In this document: piece by piece, positions 29,081-37,082 of the stretch
Layout of the letters: the number at the start of each line of letters is the position of its first letter
Position numbering within the stretch: the first letter of the stretch is position 1
Assembly (NCBI RefSeq): GCF_934924865.1
Contig: NZ_OW235315.1
Coordinates: 992,001 to 1,056,000, forward strand
Length of the DNA stretch: 64,000 nucleotides
Reading direction: 5' to 3'
DNA from: Tepidibacter aestuarii
Lineage (GTDB): Bacteria; Bacillota; Clostridia; Peptostreptococcales; Peptostreptococcaceae
Program-made: the position numbers and the translations under genes
Notes under the pieces: model-generated
What the model saw: only the letters and a program-made list of their open reading frames with translations
The model's database searches: none
Told to the model about the DNA's origin: nothing

Positions 29081-29776
29081 ATGAACACAGATATACTTGT
29101 TGTTGATGATGAGAAGCATATAGTCGAACTTTTAAAATTTAACCTTGAAACACAAGGGTACAATATAGAAACTGCATATGATGGACTCGATGCGTTTATA
29201 AAAGTAAGAGAGTTAAAGCCCGATTTAATATTGTTAGATAGAATGCTTCCGAATATAGATGGGCTCGAGGTTTTGAAGAAAATAAGAGAAGATAAAAGTA
29301 CAAAGAATATACCTGTAATAATGCTTACAGCAAAGACTATGGAAAAAGACAAGATAGAGGGCCTTGATGTTGGAGCAGATGATTATATAAGTAAGCCTTT
29401 TAGTGTACAAGAAGTGTTGGCTAGGGTTAAGGCTGTGCTTAGAAGATATAATTCTAGTAAATCTGAAAAAAAAGTTTCTATAGAGCTAGGTAATATAAAA
29501 ATAGATTTACAAAATTATGAAGTGTTCAAAGATTCTAAAAAAATAGATTTGACTTTGAAAGAGTTTGAATTGTTAAAGCTTCTAGCTCAAAATAAAGGTA
29601 AGGTCTTATCTAGAAATTTTTTATTGGACAAAATATGGGGATATGAATATTTTGGAGAAACTAGAACTGTAGATGTTCATATAAGACATTTAAGAAAAAA
29701 GATAGAAGATGGTGAAAAATATATAGAAACAATAAGAGGGGTAGGATATAAGATAAATTTAAAAGAAGGTGATTAA
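29081..29776 (+). CDS. OmpR/PhoB-family response regulator
   Basis: 231 aa, ATG behind AAAGGAGG. Receiver domain 1-120 with D9, D10 and phospho-acceptor D53 (LILLDRMLP), Lys in YISKPFS; winged-helix DNA-binding domain ~130-228 ending HIRHLRKKIEDG...IRGVGYKI. Its partner kinase gene follows with a small overlap of coding signals. PhoP/WalR-like; the target genes are unknown. Confidence 0.93.
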   Translation: MNTDILVVDDEKHIVELLKFNLETQGYNIETAYDGLDAFIKVRELKPDLILLDRMLPNIDGLEVLKKIREDKSTKNIPVIMLTAKTMEKDKIEGLDVGADDYISKPFSVQEVLARVKAVLRRYNSSKSEKKVSIELGNIKIDLQNYEVFKDSKKIDLTLKEFELLKLLAQNKGKVLSRNFLLDKIWGYEYFGETRTVDVHIRHLRKKIEDGEKYIETIRGVGYKINLKEGD

Positions 29777-29783
29777 TATCGAT

Positions 29784-31043
29784 ATGAATGATATATATGT
29801 AATTATTCTACTGCTTGTTATAGTATCGAACTTAATATATAGATATTTACGTGTACTTAGGAAATACTTAAAAGAGCTTATATATGTGTCAAATAGAGTA
29901 AGTGAGGGTGATTTTTCAGTCAAACTTAAAAATCAGTATAGTGGAGATCTTGGGAGGCTGTCTAGTAATTTTAATTTTATGATAAGTAAGATAAATACTA
30001 ATATAGAGGAATTAGGAGACAGGAACATGAAGCTCAAATCTATATTAAAGAGTATATCAAATGGAATAGTAGCTATCGACAATGAACAAAAGATATTACT
30101 TATAAATGATGTAGCTAAAAAATTATTTGATAATGTTGATTTTGTGTTTGAAGGACAAAATATAGACAGTGTTATAAATAATGAAGCCATGGTAAAATCT
30201 ATATCATCACTAATACCTACTAGAGAACATAAAAAGGTTCAAATAAAAGATGAAAATGATAGATATTACAAAATAAAGGTGGATCCAGTATATCTAAAAA
30301 ACGCAAAAAATGTAGTTATAGGGTCTATTATAAATATAGAGGATATAACTGAAAATGTAAGACTTGAAAAAATAAGATCTGACTTTGTTGCAAATGTAAC
30401 TCATGAAATTAAAACTCCATTAACATCTATAAATGGATTTGTAGAGACTTTAAAAAACAATGATTCAATAGATGTTGAAACGAGAAATAGATTTTTAGAT
30501 ATAATAGAGATAGAATCTAATAGACTTAGAAGGCTTATTGATGATATATTAGTTCTGTCATTTATAGAAAATAATGAAAATGAAAAATATGATAGTGTCA
30601 ATTTATATTCTGTATTCAAAGAAGTATATGATCTTACTTATAATTCAGCTAAAAATAAAAATATAGAGTACACATATGAATTTTCAAGTGAGGATATACA
30701 ATTAAAAGCTAATAAAGATTATATAAAACAAGTGTTTTTAAATTTAATTGATAATGCAATAAAGTATACACCTGAAAACGGAGATGTATCGGTTATTGTG
30801 ACTCAAAAGAAAAATCAAATAATAATATCTGTAAAGGATACGGGTATGGGAATACCTCAGTCGGATATAGCTAGAATATTTGAAAGATTTTATAGAGTTG
30901 ATAAAGCTAGAAGTACGAAAATAGGAGGGACTGGTCTGGGCCTTGCTATTGTAAAACATATAATAATATCTATGGGTGCAGATATAAAGGTAAAGAGTGC
31001 ACTTAATAGAGGAACGGAATTTATAGTAACTATTGAAGAATAA
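29784..31043 (+). CDS. Sensor histidine kinase without extracellular sensor (PhoR/WalK-like)
   Basis: 419 aa from ATG 29784, which follows AAGGTGAT. One N-terminal hydrophobic helix (~4-20) only, then HAMP-like (~25-75), PAS (~85-190), HisKA with phospho-acceptor H207 in VTHEIKTPL, and HATPase (DNAIKYTPE, DTGMGIP, GGTGLGLAI). Most PhoR/WalK kinases have two helices flanking an outer domain; here none exists, so the signal must be membrane or cytoplasmic (PAS). Terminator follows. Confidence 0.92.
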   Translation: MNDIYVIILLLVIVSNLIYRYLRVLRKYLKELIYVSNRVSEGDFSVKLKNQYSGDLGRLSSNFNFMISKINTNIEELGDRNMKLKSILKSISNGIVAIDNEQKILLINDVAKKLFDNVDFVFEGQNIDSVINNEAMVKSISSLIPTREHKKVQIKDENDRYYKIKVDPVYLKNAKNVVIGSIINIEDITENVRLEKIRSDFVANVTHEIKTPLTSINGFVETLKNNDSIDVETRNRFLDIIEIESNRLRRLIDDILVLSFIENNENEKYDSVNLYSVFKEVYDLTYNSAKNKNIEYTYEFSSEDIQLKANKDYIKQVFLNLIDNAIKYTPENGDVSVIVTQKKNQIIISVKDTGMGIPQSDIARIFERFYRVDKARSTKIGGTGLGLAIVKHIIISMGADIKVKSALNRGTEFIVTIEE

Positions 31044-31083
31044 GTATTTCCTTAAATTACAAGGAAATATTTATTCTTTTTTT
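31044..31083 (+). terminator. Terminator after histidine kinase
   Basis: 10-bp stem GTATTTCCTT/AAGGAAATAT followed by an interrupted T tract. Confidence 0.7.
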
Positions 31084-31133
31084 GTAAAAATAAGTATATG
31101 AAATTAAACGAATCATAAAAAGGAGATGATGAT

Positions 31134-32042
31134 TTGGGAAATTACGTATACTTAATATCTTGTTCGTTTTTTATGGGAATATTTGCAAGATTGTATATGA
31201 TGAAGTTAGATTACAGACAGTACCCTACATATCCACAGGGATTTATATCTCATATTACACTTGGTATAATAGCAGCTTCACTTGGAGCTGTAGCAGTTCC
31301 ATCGCTTGCTGAGAAAGAGTTTTCGGCAGTTACATTCTTGACTCTAGCAGCTCAGCAGTTTAGAGATGTTAGAAATATGGAAAGACAAAGTCTTGATAAT
31401 ATAGAGGATACTGAAATTGTTCCAAGGGGGATGGCTTATATAGAAGACATAGCAAAGGCATTTGAAGCTAGAAATTATATGGCAATACTTACAGCGCTAG
31501 CTACAGGAATTGTATTTTATTTATCATCAGATATATTTAATATGAACAATCCAGTATCAATTATTATATCTGTAACAGTAGGTTTTGTTGTAGCCACATT
31601 ATTAAAGGCAATATTGACTAGAGACAAAATTGGAGAAGTAGCCGAGGTCGTACCAGCTAAAATAGAATTTGATGGACCTCTTCTTAAGGTGAGTGGAGTA
31701 GTTATTATGAATGTGGGGCTTTCATCATCTAGAAATAGATATTTACAAGATGGATTGGCTGTTGAAATTATACCTAAGGATCCCAATGATATAGGTATTT
31801 TATCTAATTTAGGTCAAAGACAGGTTATAGCACATAATTCATCGGTTCAACTTGGAATTAAAAAAGACGCAGATGAACCTGATTTTACTCCAATATTAAG
31901 AAGAAATGAAGAAAAAGAAAGTATAGTAATGCCTATAATACCTATAAAAAAAGATGAAAGTCTACTAATAGAAATAATTAAAAATACTCCTATTATAGAA
32001 TCTGCAAAAGGAAAAACTAATTTTTTGAAAGGTAGGAGATAA
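31134..32042 (+). CDS. YIEGIA-family membrane protein
   Basis: 302 aa, TTG start 31134 behind AAGGAGATGAT. About four hydrophobic segments in the first 170 residues, then a soluble C-terminal part. The family is named after a YIEGIA motif; here it reads YIEDIA in GMAYIEDIAKAFEARN. Found next to sporulation genes in Clostridia and Bacilli; no biochemical function known. The next gene is its usual small partner. Confidence 0.8.
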   Translation: MGNYVYLISCSFFMGIFARLYMMKLDYRQYPTYPQGFISHITLGIIAASLGAVAVPSLAEKEFSAVTFLTLAAQQFRDVRNMERQSLDNIEDTEIVPRGMAYIEDIAKAFEARNYMAILTALATGIVFYLSSDIFNMNNPVSIIISVTVGFVVATLLKAILTRDKIGEVAEVVPAKIEFDGPLLKVSGVVIMNVGLSSSRNRYLQDGLAVEIIPKDPNDIGILSNLGQRQVIAHNSSVQLGIKKDADEPDFTPILRRNEEKESIVMPIIPIKKDESLLIEIIKNTPIIESAKGKTNFLKGRR

Positions 32043-32044
32043 TA

Positions 32045-32236
32045 ATGGATATAGGATTAAATGATTGTATAATAGCTATTGTTACAATGGATAAAGATAT
32101 GAAGTCTAGTACAGTACCTGTATTTTATGCACAGGATAGAGAGGATTTAGAGAGAAGATCACTTATCATATCTAAATGCGTTATGGGGATGGTTCATGAT
32201 GCATTGAATGATACGTTTATAATAGTTAAACACTAA
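32045..32236 (+). CDS. Small YIEGIA-associated protein (capping complex subunit type)
   Basis: 63 aa, ATG 2 nt after the YIEGIA gene; GGTAGGAGAT at that gene's 3' end is the ribosome site. A compact protein (NDCIIAIVTMDKD... FYAQDREDLERRSLIISKC) of the kind annotated as capping-complex partner of YIEGIA. Role inferred from adjacency. Confidence 0.75.
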   Translation: MDIGLNDCIIAIVTMDKDMKSSTVPVFYAQDREDLERRSLIISKCVMGMVHDALNDTFIIVKH

Positions 32237-32247
32237 GATTAATAATC

Positions 32248-32490
32248 AAAGTTAGATGGTTAAGCGCAAAATGATGCTCATTAAAATACCGCTACTTCGG
32301 TTAAGATTTTAATAAAACTAAAGATTCCCCCTTATGAAATATCCTAAAACTTCTAAACTCCCTATGGTCAGACAACGAAGTTTCTTAACGTATATTTCAA
32401 CGTCACAATCTAAGTTTTATGGAAAAATATTAACTAAAAAGTAGCTAACATTTTAATAAGCATCATTTTTATTTAAGCTGTCTAAACTTT
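32248..32490 (+). ncRNA. Candidate long-hairpin RNA or palindromic element
   Basis: One imperfect hairpin of about 240 nt. Arms 32268-32287 and 32450-32469 are complementary at 19 of 20 positions. Further pairs: outer AAAGTT-AGA with TCT-AACTTT (32248-32260/32478-32490), GCTACTT/AAGTAGC (32291-32297/32439-32445), AAAACT and AGATT with AATCT and AGTTTT, TGAAATAT/ATATTTCA, and an apical AAACTTC/GAAGTTT (32347-32353/32377-32383) closing a 23-nt loop. No ORF. No known family recognised; could also be a decayed palindromic mobile element. Confidence 0.5.
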
Positions 32491-32528
32491 AAATATGTGA
32501 ATAACGTTGATCAAAGAATTAAATTTGC

Positions 32529-32603
32529 AATTATTTTGAGCAACGGAGCCCGTAGGACTCGTTGGCGACATGAGCTATGCGACAGCATAAAGCAAATTTT
32601 AAT
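32529..32603 (+). repeat. Two-hairpin dispersed element, copy 4 (upstream of DUF512 gene)
   Basis: Core as in copy 3. Hairpin 1: CAAC/GTTG with GAG/CTC and CC/GG. Hairpin 2: TATGC (32576-32580) and GCATA (32585-32589) around GACA, closed by GC/GC. In this copy flanking ATTAAATTTGC and GCAAATTTTAAT can also pair. It is followed by a promoter-like sequence before the gene. Confidence 0.85.
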
Positions 32604-32619
32604 ACAAAACTAAGCTATC

Positions 32620-32649
32620 TTGACTATTTGAGCGATTACGTGATAATAT
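32620..32649 (+). promoter_or_regulatory. Sigma-A-type promoter for the DUF512 gene
   Basis: TTGACT (32620-32625), an 18-nt spacer and TAATAT (32644-32649), about 37 nt before the start codon and downstream of repeat copy 4. Confidence 0.5.
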
Positions 32650-32685
32650 AACTTGACATATTATTTAAAAGAGTGGTGATGTTAT

Positions 32686-34014
32686 TTGGAACTAAAAAAC
32701 ATTGAAGAAATAAAAAATATCATAAGCGCTGTTAATAAAGGAAGTATAGCAGAGGAATTAGATATTGAAGTTGGAGATATACTTCTAAGTATAAATGATA
32801 AAAAAATAGAAGATATTATAGAATATAAGTTTTTCATATCAGATGAATATCTAGAAGTTAAGATACAAAAGAAAGATGGAGAAATATATATATATGAAAT
32901 AGAAAAGGAATATGATGAAGATTTAGGAATTGAATTTATAAATCCTATAATAGACAGAGCGAAAAGTTGTAGAAATAAATGCATATTCTGTTTTATAGAC
33001 CAGCTTCCAAAAGGAATGAGAGAAACGCTTTATTTTAAAGATGATGATTCAAGACTTTCATTTTTACAAGGAAACTTTATAACTCTTACAAACATGAGTG
33101 AAGATGATATACAAAAAATGATACAATATAGAATAAGCCCTGTTAATATATCGGTACATACAACTGATCCAGATCTTAGAGGAAAGATGCTTAATAATAA
33201 AAATGCAGGGAAATTATATGGTATAATGAAGAGGTTAGCAGATGCAGGAATAGAGATGAATGCTCAGATAGTTTTATGCCCTGGTGTAAACGACAAAGCA
33301 AATCTAGACAGAACTCTTAATGACTTGTCTAAGCTACATCCTCATGTAAAAAGTGTTGCAGTGGTTCCTATTGGGCTTACTAAGTATAGAGAAGGCTTAT
33401 TTGATGCCCAAATATATAATGAAGATTCTTCAATAGAAGTTATAGACTTTATACATGAATTTCAAAAGAAAGCACTTGATAATATAGGTACTAGATTTGT
33501 GTTTTTATCAGATGAATTTTATGTTATGGCTAAAAAAGATATACCTTCTTATGATTCTTATGAAGGCTTTGCACAAATAGAAAATGGAGTAGGCCTTATT
33601 TGTAAGCTTGAGAGAGAAATAGATGACTATCTTCAAAAAACTTTTGTTAGATTAAAAAATCAAAAGACAGTGTCTATTGCAACTGGAGAATCAGCTTATA
33701 ATTTTATAAAAAAGGTTTCTTTAAAAGTTATGAGTAATGTTGAAAATCTAAAAATAAACGTATATAAGATAAAGAATGAGTATTTTGGAGAGACGATAAC
33801 TGTAGCAGGACTTATAACTGCAACTGATATAATTAATCAGTTAAAGGATGAAAAACTTGGAGACAAGCTTGTAATACCTAAGGCAATGCTAAAATCGGAT
33901 GAAGATATATTCTTAGATAATATAACTCTTGATGACCTTCAAGAGAGATTAGATATAAAAATAGATGCATCTAAAAATGAAGGCACAGATTTTGTAAAAA
34001 AACTAATAAAGTAA
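32686..34014 (+). CDS. PDZ / radical SAM / DUF512 protein
   Basis: 442 aa, TTG start behind GAGTGGTGATG. N-terminal PDZ-like domain (~10-75), then the radical SAM cluster motif C95-x3-C99-x2-C102 in SCRNKCIFCFI, a DUF512 domain in the C-terminal half, and conserved HPHVKSVAVVPIGLTKYREG. Radical SAM fold implies [4Fe-4S]/SAM chemistry; the substrate is unknown. The gene directly precedes der in many Clostridia, so a link to ribosome assembly is possible (inference). Confidence 0.92.
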   Translation: MELKNIEEIKNIISAVNKGSIAEELDIEVGDILLSINDKKIEDIIEYKFFISDEYLEVKIQKKDGEIYIYEIEKEYDEDLGIEFINPIIDRAKSCRNKCIFCFIDQLPKGMRETLYFKDDDSRLSFLQGNFITLTNMSEDDIQKMIQYRISPVNISVHTTDPDLRGKMLNNKNAGKLYGIMKRLADAGIEMNAQIVLCPGVNDKANLDRTLNDLSKLHPHVKSVAVVPIGLTKYREGLFDAQIYNEDSSIEVIDFIHEFQKKALDNIGTRFVFLSDEFYVMAKKDIPSYDSYEGFAQIENGVGLICKLEREIDDYLQKTFVRLKNQKTVSIATGESAYNFIKKVSLKVMSNVENLKINVYKIKNEYFGETITVAGLITATDIINQLKDEKLGDKLVIPKAMLKSDEDIFLDNITLDDLQERLDIKIDASKNEGTDFVKKLIK

Positions 34015-34035
34015 ATAGAAAAGGAGTAATTTAAA

Positions 34036-35358
34036 ATGAGTAAACCAATAGTTGCCGTAGTTGGAAGACCTAATGTTGGAAAATCAACATTGTTCAATAA
34101 ATTAGTAGGTAAGAGAATTGCAATAGTAGAAGATACACCTGGAGTAACTAGAGATAGAATATATGCAGAGGGAGAATGGTTAAATAAATACTATACTTTA
34201 ATAGATACTGGTGGAATTGAGCCTGAGAGTGAAGATATAATAGTATCACAAATGAGAACTCAAGCTGAGCTTGCCATGGATATGGCACATGTAATTTTAT
34301 TCGTAGTAGATGGAAAAGTGGGACTTACGAATGATGACAGAGAAGTAGCTCAAATGCTTAGAAAAACTAAAAAACCTGTTCTATTAGTCGTAAATAAAGT
34401 AGATAATAAAGAAAAATCAGAGCATTTTTACGATTTTTATGAACTAGGATTTGGAGATCCGATAGAAATATCTGCTTCAATAGGTCTTGGAATAGGAGAC
34501 TTATTAGATGAGGTTGTTGACAACTTCCCAGAGGGATTAGATACTGAATACGACCCAGATGTAATTAAAGTAGCTATAGTTGGAAAACCAAATGCAGGTA
34601 AATCTTCTATACTTAACAATATACTAGGAGAAGAAAGAGTAATAGTAAGTCCAATAGCTGGTACTACAAGAGATGCTATAGATACTTACTTTGAAGATGG
34701 AGACGATAAATACCTATTAATAGATACTGCTGGTCTTAGAAAAAGAAGTAAAGTACATGAAAATATAGAAAAGTATAGTGTTATAAGATCTATTACGGCT
34801 GTTGAAAGAGCAGATGTTGCACTTATAGTTATAGATGCTACTCAAGGAGTTACAGAGCAAGATACTAAGGTTGCAGGTATTGCGCACGATGAAGGTAAGG
34901 CTTGTATACTAGTAATTAATAAATGGGATCTAATAGAAAAAGATAATAAAACTATGAACAATTACATACAAGATATAAGAGGGAAGTTTCCGTTTATGCT
35001 ATATTCTCCTATAATATTTATATCGGCTAAGACAAACCAAAGAATGAACACAGTACTACCTAAGGTTAAATATATTTCAAATGAAGCCTCAAAGAGAATT
35101 CAAACGGGTGCTTTAAATGACGTAATAGGAGAAGCTGTACTTTTAAATCAACCGCCTTCTGATAAAGGTAAGAGACTTAAAATTTACTATGCAACTCAAA
35201 CAGGTATTAAGCCTCCTAAATTTACTTTATTTATAAATGATAAGGAACTTACACATTTTTCTTATCAAAGATACTTAGAAAATAAAATAAGAGAGAATTT
35301 TGGATTTGAGGGAACTCCTGTTAGATTTAATTATAAAGAGAAAGAAAGGAAGAGATAG
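34036..35358 (+). CDS. der: Ribosome-assembly GTPase Der (EngA)
   Basis: Double GTPase needed for 50S maturation. 440 aa, ATG behind AAAGGAGT. Two G domains: G1 loops GRPNVGKST (near residue 9) and GKPNAGKSS (near 182), with DTGG and DTAG switch motifs, and a C-terminal KH-like domain. 22 nt after the DUF512 gene and 6 nt before plsY. Confidence 0.98.
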   Translation: MSKPIVAVVGRPNVGKSTLFNKLVGKRIAIVEDTPGVTRDRIYAEGEWLNKYYTLIDTGGIEPESEDIIVSQMRTQAELAMDMAHVILFVVDGKVGLTNDDREVAQMLRKTKKPVLLVVNKVDNKEKSEHFYDFYELGFGDPIEISASIGLGIGDLLDEVVDNFPEGLDTEYDPDVIKVAIVGKPNAGKSSILNNILGEERVIVSPIAGTTRDAIDTYFEDGDDKYLLIDTAGLRKRSKVHENIEKYSVIRSITAVERADVALIVIDATQGVTEQDTKVAGIAHDEGKACILVINKWDLIEKDNKTMNNYIQDIRGKFPFMLYSPIIFISAKTNQRMNTVLPKVKYISNEASKRIQTGALNDVIGEAVLLNQPPSDKGKRLKIYYATQTGIKPPKFTLFINDKELTHFSYQRYLENKIRENFGFEGTPVRFNYKEKERKR

Positions 35359-35363
35359 ATAAT

Positions 35364-35957
35364 ATGAACAATTATTTTATAGCTGCTTTAATTTCTTATT
35401 TCTTAGGTAACATTTCAATATCTTATATTTTAGGAAAGACTATGGCAAAAATAGATATTAGAAATCATGGATCTGGAAATGCAGGCACAACTAATGTACT
35501 TAGAACTTTGGGTAAAAAAGCTGCATTAATCACATTTTTAGGTGACGCTTTAAAAGGCTCACTGGCTGTGTATATAGGCCTTAAGATGGGTGGCAGAGAG
35601 GTTGCCTTAATATCTGCTATATTTGTTGTCTTAGGTCATGATTGGCCCGTTTTATTGAAATTTAGAGGAGGTAAAGGAGTAGCAACTACCATTGGTACCA
35701 TTATGGTTATAAATCCTTTACAAGCTATAATATGCGTATTAGCTGGTATAATAATTATTTACATTACTAGATATGTATCTTTAGGATCCATGCTTGGTAT
35801 ATGTACGCTTCCATTTTTTATGTTTTTCGTAGGCAGAAATGAATTTACAGTTTCTATTATTTTGATGATTTTAATTTTATTTACACATAGAGAAAATATA
35901 AAAAGGGTTATTAAGGGTGAAGAGAGAAAGATAGGTCAAAAGATTCAAATAAAATAG
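35364..35957 (+). CDS. plsY: Acyl-phosphate:glycerol-3-phosphate acyltransferase
   Basis: Membrane enzyme making lysophosphatidic acid from acyl-phosphate. 197 aa, five or more hydrophobic segments, ATG 6 nt after der. Conserved GSGNAGTTNVLRTLG and KFRGGKGVATT blocks. Paired with gpsA, which supplies its glycerol-3-phosphate substrate. Confidence 0.96.
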   Translation: MNNYFIAALISYFLGNISISYILGKTMAKIDIRNHGSGNAGTTNVLRTLGKKAALITFLGDALKGSLAVYIGLKMGGREVALISAIFVVLGHDWPVLLKFRGGKGVATTIGTIMVINPLQAIICVLAGIIIIYITRYVSLGSMLGICTLPFFMFFVGRNEFTVSIILMILILFTHRENIKRVIKGEERKIGQKIQIK

Positions 35958-35974
35958 AGTTAGAAGGTGTTTTT

Positions 35975-36991
35975 ATGGAAAAGATTTGTGTATTAGGAGC
36001 AGGTAGTTGGGGGAGCGCTCTTGCTATTTTATTATCTAAAAAGGGATACGAAGTAAGCTTGTATATGAGAAACAAAGATCAATATGAGAGTATGACGAAG
36101 ACTAGGGAAAATCTTAAATATCTTCCAGGGGTAATAATGCCAAATAACATAAAAATGACAATTGATCTTAAAGATGCTGTTAAAGAAGCAAAAATAATAG
36201 TTTTAGGAGTAGCATCTCAAGGTGTTAGAGGGGTATTAAAATCTATAAAAGATTATGTTAAAGACGATCAAATTATAGTGAATGTAGCAAAGGGATTTGA
36301 AAAAGATACTAACCTTAGAATATCTGAGGTTGTTAAGGAAGAACTTCCAAACAACCCTTATGCTATTTTGTCAGGGCCATCTCATGCGGAAGAGGTATCT
36401 AAAGATATGCCTACTACTGTAGTTGTAGCATCAGAAAATATGAAAGTAGCTGAACAAGTTCAAGATACATTTATAAATCCTAAATTTAGAGTATATACGA
36501 ATCCTGATGTTATAGGGGTTGAACTTGGAGGAGCTCTTAAAAATATAATAGCTTTTGGAGCTGGAATCTGTGATGGACTTGGATATGGGGACAATACAAA
36601 GGCAGCTTTAATGACAAGAGGAATTAGAGAAATAGGAAGATTAGGTGTAGCTATGGGTGCTAAGTCAAGTACTTTCTCAGGGCTTTCAGGCACTGGAGAT
36701 TTAATAGTTACTTGTACTAGTATGCACAGTAGAAATAGAAGAGCTGGTATACTTATAGGAAAAGGTAAATCTTTAAAAGAGACTCTTGATGAAATAAAAA
36801 TGGTAGTTGAGGGAATACGCGCAACTGAATCGGCCTATAATCTATCTAAAAAATATAATGTGGATATGCCAATAACAAATGAAATATATAAGGTTTTATA
36901 TGGAGACAATGAAGTAAAAGAATCTGTTATAAATCTTATGCTAAGAAGCAAGACTCATGAAATGGAAGAAGTAGCTATGGAAGAAAACTAA
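35975..36991 (+). CDS. gpsA: Glycerol-3-phosphate dehydrogenase [NAD(P)+]
   Basis: Reduces dihydroxyacetone phosphate to glycerol-3-phosphate. 338 aa, ATG behind GAAGGTG. Dinucleotide loop GAGSWGSALA at residues 8-17, the LSGPSHAEEV block and catalytic Lys region GALKNIIAFGAG. Ends in a terminator. Confidence 0.97.
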   Translation: MEKICVLGAGSWGSALAILLSKKGYEVSLYMRNKDQYESMTKTRENLKYLPGVIMPNNIKMTIDLKDAVKEAKIIVLGVASQGVRGVLKSIKDYVKDDQIIVNVAKGFEKDTNLRISEVVKEELPNNPYAILSGPSHAEEVSKDMPTTVVVASENMKVAEQVQDTFINPKFRVYTNPDVIGVELGGALKNIIAFGAGICDGLGYGDNTKAALMTRGIREIGRLGVAMGAKSSTFSGLSGTGDLIVTCTSMHSRNRRAGILIGKGKSLKETLDEIKMVVEGIRATESAYNLSKKYNVDMPITNEIYKVLYGDNEVKESVINLMLRSKTHEMEEVAMEEN

Positions 36992-37019
36992 ACTTTTAAA
37001 AGTTTAGTTTTCTTTTTTT
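36985..37019 (+). terminator. Terminator after gpsA
   Basis: Palindrome AAACTAAACTTTT/AAAAGTTTAGTTT overlapping the stop codon, then a T-rich tract. Confidence 0.85.
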
Positions 37020-37082
37020 GTAATAAAACCTGCATTTTTGAAATATATATTTATTAAGAAATTTTATGCGGGGGGGATAATT

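Noticed and set aside
31110..31120. Possible sigma-E promoter (GTATAT / CATAAAAA) before the YIEGIA gene
   Set aside because: The transcription start would fall inside the ribosome site, leaving no leader; match to consensus is only partial.
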